From Swaminathania salitolerans (GTDB lineage Bacteria > Pseudomonadota > Alphaproteobacteria > Acetobacterales > Acetobacteraceae), in assembly GCF_025994315.1 (NCBI RefSeq), contig NZ_BAQE01000005.1: a DNA stretch of 64,000 bases. One strand, given 5' to 3'. A model generated the notes under the pieces. That model saw only the letters and a program-made list of their open reading frames with translations, was not told where the DNA came from and searched no databases. Numbering within the stretch: the first letter of the stretch is position 1; each line of letters starts with the position of its first letter. Of the stretch, positions 24,085 to 32,204 are shown one piece after another. A program made the position numbers and the translations under genes.

Positions 24085-25107
24085 ATGCATGCGCTTTTCT
24101 CGCGGATCGGTGGCATCTCGATCCTGATCCTGTCTCTCGCGGCCTGTGCGATCGGCGGGTTTCTGGTGCTGGAGCGGCTCCATAGCCGACCGCGTACCGA
24201 AGATGCCTATCTCGCCGCCAACATCGTTCACATGGCGCCCGAGATAAGCGGCCGGATCGTGTCCCTGCCCATTCATGACAATGAACGCGTCGTCCGCGGT
24301 CAGATCCTGTTCGTGATCGATCCCGAACCCTACACCTACCGCGTGCAGAAGGCGCGCGCCCAGGTCCAGACGATCCAGGCGCAGATCGATATCCAGACAC
24401 GTCAGGTGGAATCCCAGGTCTCTCACGCCGGGGCGGAAGCAAGCTCGGTCACGGGGGCGCGCGCGCGTCTTGCGCTCGCACGCGCAACGCAGGCGCGGCT
24501 CGCACCGCTTGAAAAACAGGGTTTCGTCACGCGGGAGGCGCTCGATCAGGCCAGAACGGAGACAAGCACAGCAGAGGCCAATCTGGCGTCCGCACAGCAC
24601 GCAGCACAGGCAGCGCGCCAGGCCGTGCGCAGCGTTGCGCCGCTCCGTGCCGATCTGGCTTCCGCCCAGGCGGTTCTGCGAGAGGCGGAACGTGATCTGC
24701 GCCTGACCACCGTGCGGGCGCCCTGTGACGGCATCGTCACGGATATGACGATCGCCGCGGGCGAATATGCGACGACCGGCAAGCCGCTCTTTACCCTCGT
24801 GGATGACGAGGCCTGGTGGGCCATCGCCAATTTCCGCGAAACGCAGCTCCCGGGGCTTTCCATAGGCCAGAAGGTGAAGGTCTTTGCCATGGCCCGGCCC
24901 GACCGGCCGATCACCGGCACGCTCGAGAGCATCAATGCCGGCGTCCTGCCCGACGAGGGCGTAAGCGCGAACGGCCTGCCCAAGGTGCCGCGAAGCCTCA
25001 ACTGGGTGCGGATCGCACAGCGTTTCCCGGTCAGGATCAGGCTGGACGACCCGCCGACGGATCTGATGCGTATCGGGGCGACGGTCGTTGTGGTCGTGAT
25101 GCGATGA
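24085..25107 (+). CDS. HlyD family efflux adaptor (MdtN/AaeA-like)
   Basis: A 340-residue membrane-fusion protein with one N-terminal transmembrane helix (about residues 8-30), the biotinyl-lipoyl segment APEISGRIVSLPIHDNERV, a coiled-coil region rich in Ala/Gln (about 95-205) and a second lipoyl half with RAPCDGIVTDM. It links the FUSC inner-membrane protein to the outer-membrane factor downstream. The TGA overlaps the next ATG (ATGA). Export of aromatic acids or similar toxic metabolites is the role of relatives. Confidence 0.88.
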   Translation: MHALFSRIGGISILILSLAACAIGGFLVLERLHSRPRTEDAYLAANIVHMAPEISGRIVSLPIHDNERVVRGQILFVIDPEPYTYRVQKARAQVQTIQAQIDIQTRQVESQVSHAGAEASSVTGARARLALARATQARLAPLEKQGFVTREALDQARTETSTAEANLASAQHAAQAARQAVRSVAPLRADLASAQAVLREAERDLRLTTVRAPCDGIVTDMTIAAGEYATTGKPLFTLVDDEAWWAIANFRETQLPGLSIGQKVKVFAMARPDRPITGTLESINAGVLPDEGVSANGLPKVPRSLNWVRIAQRFPVRIRLDDPPTDLMRIGATVVVVVMR

Positions 25108-27290
25108 GAGCGGCGCGGCAGGTGCTCGAATCGCCCCTGCGGCGCGGGTACGAGATGTCTTCGGTTCCGGCCTTCCTGATGAAGGAAATGGCATCGGTTC
25201 CGGGGCGTGCGCGAAACACGGCCCTGCTGATCGCCCAGGTGGTCGTGACGATCCTGATCGGCGAGACCTTCCGGATTCCCGATCTTCCCGTACTCGTGTT
25301 CATCTGCTTTTTTCTTTCGGGAAACGATGCCGCATCCAATACCAGCACGGCGCTGATGGCCGGGCTGGTGATCGTTGCGGGCACGGCGCTGACCATCGTG
25401 CTCCTCATGGTCAGTCTGTCCGAACCCGGACTGCGTCTCCCGCTCATGCTGTTGCTGACCCTTGCGGCGGGTTTTTTCTCCCAGGCCATGACGATGGGCG
25501 CGCTGGCCAATATCCTCCTGTTCTGGATCGTCTATATGGCGATGAATGCCGATCTTCTGGAATCGGTCGGCTACGCACTCAATGGATATGTCGGCAACAC
25601 CACCGGGAGCGTCATTCCCGATGCGGCCTATCTGCCGCCCGAGGAATCGTTGCTGCATCTGCTCTTGTGGATCGGCGCGGTTTTCATGATCTCGCTTGCG
25701 ATCATCGCCATCGCCAACAAACTGGCGGGGCACGACCCCCTGACCATGCTGCGCGGCGGTATCGTCGCACGGCTCGAGGCGGTTTCGCGCTTCTGCACCA
25801 CCGGGGGAGAGGCGCGAGACGCGGCCACCGCCGATCTGGCGGGGCTGGCCGAACAGGGCGTTGCCGGGCTGAGAAGCCTGTTCGATCTGAGCAGCAAGCT
25901 TCATCCCGATCTGCCGCGTCATCATCTCGGTCTTGCCATGATCCGCACGCTTGCCCGTCTGGTGATGATCATGATGGCATGGAGCCGCCTGCGTAAGCCC
26001 GGAGATGAGGCGTTTCTCCATCGTATAGGAGACGCCGTGCGCGTATTGCTGGATCTGTGCCAGCCCGGAACAAATGCCGGAAAGGGCGCCGGATTCGACG
26101 AGACCGGGCTGCACGACTCCGCCGGACAGTTCCGGGACGATCCCGTTCTCTTTCCCCTCGCGCTCGAACTGGTGCGCTGCCTGACCGTCATCCAGGCCCT
26201 GCTGGTCAAGCCGGATCGGGCGGGCGACGCTCTCGCACCGGAAATCCGGGCCGCGACGAAAAACATCTTCAAGCCGGATGCCTTCACCAATCCGGCCTAT
26301 CCGCGTGCGGCGATCCGTATCGCCCTGTCCGTCGTGATCTGTTACGCGATCACGCGTTTCACGGCGTGGCCGGGGATCCAGACCTGTGTCGTGACCTGTT
26401 TTCTCGTCTCGCTCGGCACGATCGGCGACAGCGTCCACAAGATGCTTCTCAGGATCAGCGGCGCGCTCATCGGCGCCTTTTTCGGGATCGGAACGATCCT
26501 CGTCATCATGCCCCATCTGGTCAATGTCATGGATCTGCTGCTGGCGGTTCTGCCCGTCGCGGCTCTGGCGGGATGGGTCAAGAGCGGCAGCGAGCGGATT
26601 TCCTATGCCGGCGTGCAGATCTCCATGGCCTATTTCATGACGATCCTTCAGGGATACGGGCCGACGCTCGACATGGAGACGGCGCGCAATCGCGTGGTCG
26701 GCATTCTGATCGGCAATGTCATCGTCTATCTGATGTCTGCCCTGCTCTGGCCGGTCAGCACCACGAATATCGCCCGACGTCATCTGACTGCTGCGGTGCG
26801 TCAGTTCGCGACGCTCCTCGCCTTGCGTCGCGCGAGACCGGACGCGCTCGTCGATATCGCACAGGAAACGGAGCGCGAGAAATTCGGTCGGGCGATCGCC
26901 ACCACGCGCACGGCACTCCAGAACGCGCCTTTCGAGGAGGAGCGCCTGCGGAATGCGTCGGATGCGCCAGACGTCACCCCCCGCCTCGTTACGGAGATCC
27001 AGATGATCGCCATTCCTGTCGCCGTTCTTTCCGATCTCGGCCGGGATCCCACGCCCGGGGCCAAAGCGCATATCGAGGCAATGCAGACCTGGTTTTCCGG
27101 CTTTGCCGACTGGCTCGACGGGGCGCGCGATGCACGCGATCTCATGGGCGCCCTGCCTGCTGCGCCCGCTCTTCCCGACGATCCCGAGCGCGAAGCCTGG
27201 TTCGGCCTTCTGGAGTCCCGTCTGAAACGTATTCTCGACGCGTGCGCGCCTGAGGCGGAAGCGGTCGCAGAGGGAGCCGCATCGTCATGA
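25104..27290 (+). CDS. FUSC family inner-membrane export protein (MdtO/AaeB-like)
   Basis: A 728-residue protein with two sets of about five to six transmembrane helices (about residues 40-200 and 395-560), each followed by a cytoplasmic helical domain, as in the FUSC/aromatic-acid exporter family. The start at 25104 overlaps the adaptor stop; ATG 25155 is another option that removes 17 residues. Its stop overlaps the outer-membrane factor start. With the adaptor and channel it should form a tripartite efflux system. Substrate is unknown; acetic acid bacteria face phenolic and organic acids, so these are plausible. Confidence 0.85.
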   Translation: MRAARQVLESPLRRGYEMSSVPAFLMKEMASVPGRARNTALLIAQVVVTILIGETFRIPDLPVLVFICFFLSGNDAASNTSTALMAGLVIVAGTALTIVLLMVSLSEPGLRLPLMLLLTLAAGFFSQAMTMGALANILLFWIVYMAMNADLLESVGYALNGYVGNTTGSVIPDAAYLPPEESLLHLLLWIGAVFMISLAIIAIANKLAGHDPLTMLRGGIVARLEAVSRFCTTGGEARDAATADLAGLAEQGVAGLRSLFDLSSKLHPDLPRHHLGLAMIRTLARLVMIMMAWSRLRKPGDEAFLHRIGDAVRVLLDLCQPGTNAGKGAGFDETGLHDSAGQFRDDPVLFPLALELVRCLTVIQALLVKPDRAGDALAPEIRAATKNIFKPDAFTNPAYPRAAIRIALSVVICYAITRFTAWPGIQTCVVTCFLVSLGTIGDSVHKMLLRISGALIGAFFGIGTILVIMPHLVNVMDLLLAVLPVAALAGWVKSGSERISYAGVQISMAYFMTILQGYGPTLDMETARNRVVGILIGNVIVYLMSALLWPVSTTNIARRHLTAAVRQFATLLALRRARPDALVDIAQETEREKFGRAIATTRTALQNAPFEEERLRNASDAPDVTPRLVTEIQMIAIPVAVLSDLGRDPTPGAKAHIEAMQTWFSGFADWLDGARDARDLMGALPAAPALPDDPEREAWFGLLESRLKRILDACAPEAEAVAEGAASS

Positions 27291-28924
27291 CCACCGGATA
27301 CGAAGGCCCGAACACCATGCCCCGAAAAACAGATCGTCCGGCCCGTCATGGCCGGTCGCATCCTGTCTCCGTCCGGCGCGTCATGGGACCGGGCGCGATG
27401 AGGCGGATCGCACTGCTTCCGGTGGCGGGGCTTATGGCCGGATGCAACGATACGCGCGACCTTGCGCCCGGATCGTCAGATCATGCCTGGCGACCGGTGA
27501 ACCGCGCCGGGCTGAGTCTGCCGCCCGATATCCGCAACCCGGCCCGGTCCGACATTGCGGGACCGATCGTTCCCGGGAGCATCCGGGAGGGAAAGATCCT
27601 GCCGGAGGAAACCCGTCAGCCGGTAGGGCTGGCCGAGCTGATCGATTTTGCGCAGCGTAACAACCCGGAAACGCGGATCGCATGGCAACGTGCCCGTCAG
27701 GCCGCGATCGGGGTCGGTATCGCCCGTGCGGCCCTGTTGCCGCAGCTCACCCTTTCGGTGATGGGCGGATTCCAGCGCATGGCGCTTCCCTTGCCGAATT
27801 ATCTCTCGAGCCGTGGCTATCTGACTTCGAACGGTGCTGCGGTCTTCCCGAAACTGGAGCTGGAGTATCTTCTCTTCGATTTCGGGCGTACGAAGGCGCA
27901 TATAGATGAGGCGCAGTTCCAGACCCTGGCCGCGAATTTCGGATTCACGGCGGTCCATCAGCAGCTGATCCTGGACGTGATCAGTGCGTATCGTGCCTAT
28001 CAGGCCGCGCAGGCCATCGCCTCGGCCGCGCAGAAAGCCGTCGAGAACATGGCGCTTCTCCTGCGTGCGGCCGAAGCCCGTCGCGCTCATGGCGAAGCGA
28101 CCGTGACCGATGTCGCGACAGCGCAGCGTAATCTGGCACAGGCCCGCTTCGATCTCGACAAGGCGAAGGATGGAGAGCATGCGGCGCGTCATGCCCTGCT
28201 CGAGGTCGCCGGATTGCCGGCGACCCTGTCCCTGCGCATTGCACCCATGAATGCGGCCCGGCTGCCCCGTGCCGGAAAAGACGAAATCCGTCAGCTCGTG
28301 GATCGGGCCCTGGCGTCGCGCCCCGATCTCATGGCGGATATCGCCCGGCTCCGGGCTCAGGATGCCGCCGTTGCCGGGTCCAGGGCGGCTCTGAGGCCGA
28401 AGATCTCGTTCGCCGGAACGGCGCAGGGATATCTCGGGGCGCTCAAATCCTATGGCACGGGACGGTCCGCCCCGGCTTCGGCGATTGCCCAGCCCGAAGC
28501 CGGCGTGTTCATGCAGATGAGCTGGCCGATCTATCAGGGCGGCTTGCGATCCAACGCCATTCATATGGCCGAATCCAGACGGGACGCAGCCCGGGCGACG
28601 CTTCTCAAGGACAGGTTGCAGGTGGAGAGACAGGTGGCCGACAGCCAGGATGCGCTCGAAACCGCGCTCGTTCAGGTGAAATCGGCCCGCGTACTGAACG
28701 AGGCGGCCATCATTGCGAATGAGGGGGCGGCTCAGGCCTATCGTCATGGCGTGGGCACGATTACCGATGCTTCCAGCGCGGCGGCAGCGCTTTTCGAGGC
28801 TCAGGCCTCCCTTGCGGTCAGCATCTCCCAGGCATTCACCCGGGCTGCCTCCCTCGCACATGCGACGGGGCAGCTCGATCTGGGTGCGAACACGACACAG
28901 GAAGGAGGGGAAAACCTGCCGTGA
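27287..28924 (+). CDS. Outer-membrane efflux factor of the FUSC system (TolC/NodT-type lipoprotein)
   Basis: A 545-residue TolC-family protein completing the tripartite pump. The coupled ATG at 27287 gives a long hydrophilic leader; an in-frame ATG at 27398 would place a normal lipoprotein signal with lipobox LMAGC at Cys16, so the mature protein probably begins there. Two long helical repeats follow, with GEATVTDVATAQRNLAQAR in the first half and HGVGTITDASSAAAALFEAQ in the second, as usual for the family. It ends in a GTGA overlap with the MarR gene. Confidence 0.88.
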   Translation: MTTGYEGPNTMPRKTDRPARHGRSHPVSVRRVMGPGAMRRIALLPVAGLMAGCNDTRDLAPGSSDHAWRPVNRAGLSLPPDIRNPARSDIAGPIVPGSIREGKILPEETRQPVGLAELIDFAQRNNPETRIAWQRARQAAIGVGIARAALLPQLTLSVMGGFQRMALPLPNYLSSRGYLTSNGAAVFPKLELEYLLFDFGRTKAHIDEAQFQTLAANFGFTAVHQQLILDVISAYRAYQAAQAIASAAQKAVENMALLLRAAEARRAHGEATVTDVATAQRNLAQARFDLDKAKDGEHAARHALLEVAGLPATLSLRIAPMNAARLPRAGKDEIRQLVDRALASRPDLMADIARLRAQDAAVAGSRAALRPKISFAGTAQGYLGALKSYGTGRSAPASAIAQPEAGVFMQMSWPIYQGGLRSNAIHMAESRRDAARATLLKDRLQVERQVADSQDALETALVQVKSARVLNEAAIIANEGAAQAYRHGVGTITDASSAAAALFEAQASLAVSISQAFTRAASLAHATGQLDLGANTTQEGGENLP

Positions 28925-29367
28925 CAGAGGAACCGACAGAACGCGCAACGATCGGACGCATGATCAACCTGATCGCGCGGCGATGGAGACAGAGGCTGGA
29001 TGAACGGTTGCAGCCCTTCGACCTGACGGATGCGCTCTGGCTGCCGATGCTCGAGATCAAGCGTCAGGGGGGCGCGCTTCATCCCAAGGAGATCGCCGAT
29101 GCGCTCCGGCTTGACAAATCGACGATGGTGCGCACCCTCCGCACTCTGGAGGACAGGGGCTTCGTCATCAAGACGCCGGACGAAGCCGATCGCAGAGCCT
29201 ATTACGTCACCCTGACCGAAGAGGGCATATCGCGACTGGATGACGTCCTGCGTCTGTCGCGTATCATCGAAGACCGCGTTCTGCGCGATATCCCGGATAT
29301 CGAGCTCGGCACCCTGCGCCGCCTCCTCGGGACCATTCATGCAGTATTGGAGGAGGACGGCAGGTAA
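28921..29367 (+). CDS. MarR family transcriptional regulator
   Basis: A 148-residue winged-helix regulator. Helix-turn-helix residues about 55-80 (HPKEIADALRLDKSTMVRTL) and the wing with DEADRRAYYVTLTEEG match the MarR family. It begins with GTG in a 4-base overlap with the outer-membrane factor, so it is the last gene of the ytcA-adaptor-FUSC-channel operon. Autoregulation of the exporter in response to phenolic ligands is the common pattern for this family. It converges on the aminotransferase gene 66 bp away. Confidence 0.9.
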   Translation: MTEEPTERATIGRMINLIARRWRQRLDERLQPFDLTDALWLPMLEIKRQGGALHPKEIADALRLDKSTMVRTLRTLEDRGFVIKTPDEADRRAYYVTLTEEGISRLDDVLRLSRIIEDRVLRDIPDIELGTLRRLLGTIHAVLEEDGR

Positions 29368-29433
29368 GACAGATCCGGGAGGGGGAAGCGATCCGGATGG
29401 TTCGTGCCAGATCGCTCCGCCTCGTGCTTTCGG

Positions 29434-30603
29434 TCAGACCGTTGCCAGAATTTCGCCGAGCGCGGCGAGGGTGAGGCGGATCTTGTGGGGTTCGGCATTG
29501 TAGCCCATGGCACCGATGCGCCAGATCTTCCCGGCCAGAGGACCGAAGGCCGTGCCAATCTCGATCTGGTATTCCTCACGCATCCGCGTGCGGACGCGTT
29601 CGCCATCGACGCCCTCCGGAACATAGACGCCTGTGACATTGGTCATGCGATACGCATCCTGCCCGTACAGGGTCAGGCCGAGGGCGCGAAGACCGTCGGT
29701 CATTGCACGGCCGGCCGCTTCATGGCGGGCGAAGCGGTTCTCCAGCCCCTCCTCCAGAGCGATCCGCGCGCATTCCCGGGCGGCATAGAGCATGGAGGTC
29801 GCCTCGGTGTGATGATTGAGCCGCTTTTCGGACCAGTAATCCATGATCATCGCCAGATCGAAATAGTTCGACCGGATGAAAGGCCGGGTTCCGTCGTGAA
29901 TATCGTCCCGGCGGATGCCGCTCTCCACCTTGCGGCGCGAGAAGATGAATTCGGCCGCACGATCCGAAACGGTGATGGGGGCGCTTCCGGGCGGACCGCC
30001 CATGCATTTCTGCAATCCGGCAGAAACGATGTCGATCCCCCATTCATCGGTGCGAACGGCCATACCGCCGAGTGTCGCCGTCGCATCCACATAGGACAGG
30101 GCGCCGTATTTCCGGCAGAGCGCACCGACCCCCTCGAGGGGCTGGGCGGTCGTGGTGGAGGTATCGCCGTGAATGGCGGCGAAAACGGCGGGACGGTGTT
30201 CGGCCAGGGCGGATTCGATCTGTTCCAGAGACGCGACCTGACCCCATTCGAGATCGATCGAGGCAATCTCGGCGCCCAGACGCTCGGCGATTTCTCCCAG
30301 AAGCATGCCGAACCGCCCCGAGCGGATGAGCAGGACCTTGGCCCCCGGTTCGATCAGCGATGTGAGCGCGGCCTCGATACCGGCGCGGGCAGAGCCGTCG
30401 ATGAGAAAGGTCCAGCGATTTCCGGTCATGAAAACCTGACGATACAGGGCCATCGTCTGGTTCATGTAATCGGTCATTTCCGGGTCGAACTGCCCGAGCA
30501 TGTCCGCCCCCATGGTGCGCAGGACACGGGGATGAACGTTGATGGGCCCCGGCCCCATCAGGAGGCGCTGCGGGGGATCGATCTCGCCAAAAAAGCTGTT
30601 CAC
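29434..30603 (-). CDS. pucG: Class V aminotransferase, (S)-ureidoglycine-glyoxylate type
   Basis: A 389-residue PLP enzyme of fold type I. The N-terminal LLMGPGPINVHPRVL and the PLP-Lys segment SAGLQKCMGGPPG fit the alanine-glyoxylate/ureidoglycine-glyoxylate aminotransferase family. It starts with GTG at 30603, overlapping the stop of the allantoate amidohydrolase gene (GTGA). Allantoate amidohydrolase produces ureidoglycine, the amino donor of PucG, so the pairing supports this function over serine-pyruvate or alanine-glyoxylate transamination. The reading frame continues upstream only as a shadow of the neighbouring gene. Confidence 0.8.
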   Translation of the reverse strand: MNSFFGEIDPPQRLLMGPGPINVHPRVLRTMGADMLGQFDPEMTDYMNQTMALYRQVFMTGNRWTFLIDGSARAGIEAALTSLIEPGAKVLLIRSGRFGMLLGEIAERLGAEIASIDLEWGQVASLEQIESALAEHRPAVFAAIHGDTSTTTAQPLEGVGALCRKYGALSYVDATATLGGMAVRTDEWGIDIVSAGLQKCMGGPPGSAPITVSDRAAEFIFSRRKVESGIRRDDIHDGTRPFIRSNYFDLAMIMDYWSEKRLNHHTEATSMLYAARECARIALEEGLENRFARHEAAGRAMTDGLRALGLTLYGQDAYRMTNVTGVYVPEGVDGERVRTRMREEYQIEIGTAFGPLAGKIWRIGAMGYNAEPHKIRLTLAALGEILATV

Positions 30604-31850
30604 CGGTCTTCTCCAAATTTCTCGATAACTCTGGTCAGCGTATCGAAGGCGGCCTCGACATCGGAGACCGTCACGGATTCCGCCGGGTTGTGACTGATCC
30701 CGCCAGCACAGCGTATGAAGAGCATGGACATGGGCGCGCATCGGGCCATGACCATCGCGTCGTGCCCGGCCTGGCTGAGCAAAAGCGGTGGCTCTTCCCC
30801 GGTCGTCTCGACGATCGCCTCTCCCAGCATTCTGTTCAGGGTCTCGTCGCACAGGGCACCCTGGAGATCCTGGATCCGTTCGACCTGAACGGTGACCTGG
30901 CGTTTTCGGGACAGCGCGTCGAGCATGGAACGGATTTCCCCGGCAGCCGCCTCCCTCGCCCCGGGAGTTACGGCACGGATATCCATGGTCATGACCACCT
31001 GACCCGGCACCACATTGGGCGCACCGTTCTCGACCTGGAGAACGCCGACCGTCGTCACGAGGTCGTCCGGACCCGCGGCACCGACGGCCTCGATCGAGAC
31101 GATCGCCTCCGCAGCGGCAGCGAGGGCATCCCGGCGCTCTCCCATCGCCGTGCCCGCATGATCGGCAAGACCGGTGAAGGTGACGCGATAGCGGTATTGC
31201 GAGGCGATACCGCGAACGAGACCCAGAGGACGTGCGGCCCGTTCGAGATGCGGCGCCTGTTCGATATGAGCCTCGAGATAGGCAAGGACATTCTGTCTGC
31301 GGGCTGTCCCGAAGCGTTGCACCGAAAGCCCCCAATCGGCCAGTGCGCGATGCAGCGTGATACCTTCGCTGTCACGGATGGTATCGTCGATCTCCTGTTC
31401 GAGACCGGCCGCCGAGCGGGACCCCATCATGTAGGTCGAGAAACGCGACCCTTCCTCATCTCCGAAACCGATGACCTCGATCGCGAACGGAAAACGGCGG
31501 CCTTGCGCATGGAAAAAGGCGACGGTCTCGATACCGAGCATCACCCCCAGCATTCCGTCATAGCGCCCTCCGTCGCGAACGCTGTCGACATGAGAGCCGA
31601 GCAACAGGACAGGCGCATCCGCAGGGATCCCGGCGTAATGACCGACGATATTGCCCACCGCGTCGATCTCGACGCTCATCCCGGCTTCATCCATCCATTG
31701 CGCGATGCATCCCAGCGTCGCGTGATGGGCAGGGCCGAGATAGGGCCGGAACAGCCCGTCTTTCTGGTCGCTGTACGGGGGGACGCCCAGCGCGTCGCAG
31801 CGGGCTTTCGCCCGGGCACCATGTATCGGATTATCCGTCGCTTCGGTCAT
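30600..31850 (-). CDS. allC: Allantoate amidohydrolase (M20-type)
   Basis: A 416-residue Zn/Mn-dependent amidase of the M20/hydantoinase-carbamoylase group. Metal-ligand blocks are LLGSHVDSVRDGGRYDG (His and Asp) and GDEEGSRF (Glu pair); GHDAMVMA holds a further His. It converts allantoate to ureidoglycine, ammonia and CO2 in purine-ring breakdown. The start is uncertain: ATG 31850 lacks a ribosome binding site, while a TTG at 31886 has AAGGAG about 11 bases upstream. Beta-ureidopropionase or carbamoyl-amino-acid hydrolase are alternative assignments; the coupled aminotransferase favours allantoate. Confidence 0.8.
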   Translation of the reverse strand: MTEATDNPIHGARAKARCDALGVPPYSDQKDGLFRPYLGPAHHATLGCIAQWMDEAGMSVEIDAVGNIVGHYAGIPADAPVLLLGSHVDSVRDGGRYDGMLGVMLGIETVAFFHAQGRRFPFAIEVIGFGDEEGSRFSTYMMGSRSAAGLEQEIDDTIRDSEGITLHRALADWGLSVQRFGTARRQNVLAYLEAHIEQAPHLERAARPLGLVRGIASQYRYRVTFTGLADHAGTAMGERRDALAAAAEAIVSIEAVGAAGPDDLVTTVGVLQVENGAPNVVPGQVVMTMDIRAVTPGAREAAAGEIRSMLDALSRKRQVTVQVERIQDLQGALCDETLNRMLGEAIVETTGEEPPLLLSQAGHDAMVMARCAPMSMLFIRCAGGISHNPAESVTVSDVEAAFDTLTRVIEKFGEDR

Positions 31851-31857
31851 GTATACA
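31850..31857. promoter_or_regulatory. TGTATACA palindrome at the allC start, possible GntR-type operator
   Basis: The palindrome TGTATACA abuts the predicted allC start codon and contains the GT(n)AC half-sites typical of FadR-subfamily GntR regulators. No GntR gene is in the window. A single 8-bp palindrome can occur by chance, so this is weak. Confidence 0.25.
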
Positions 31858-32204
31858 AGCATGTCCCAACATGGCCCGAATGACAATCGAAAGCTGTCTC
31901 CTTACCTCGCCGAAACACGAAAAACGGGCGGAAGGGAAAGCAGGGGGCGGGAAACCGTGCAGGATCCGGGTAAAAGAGCCCTGAGACAGAGATGTCGAAG
32001 ATCTCGAATCCGGAAAATAGAGGCATAGACTCTCGAAACCCGTAATATTAGAAAAACCGGAAGAGAAACGAATCGCGTGAAGGAGCGGTATCCGTTTCCC
32101 GGCTTGATTGCCGGAAAGAGGAGATTGCGCCTTCCTGTCGCCGGGATGCGACCCGCGCTTTTTTTCCGGATCGATCGAAACACAGGAAGAGGAGTTCAAG
32201 CGCC
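31851..32204. other. Divergent intergenic region between allC and MATE gene
   Basis: A 354-bp tract relatively A/T-rich against its neighbours, with no reading frame of coding character. It should hold both divergent promoters. At its left edge TGTATACA (31850-31857) is a palindrome of the type bound by GntR/FadR-like repressors. A purine-rich stretch near 32040-32100 and GAGGAG before the MATE start are visible. I found no hairpin with a T-run. Confidence 0.45.

Noticed and set aside
24546..27071. An 841-codon open frame on the minus strand
   Set aside because: It covers the FUSC and adaptor genes in antisense and is low-complexity, rich in charged residues.
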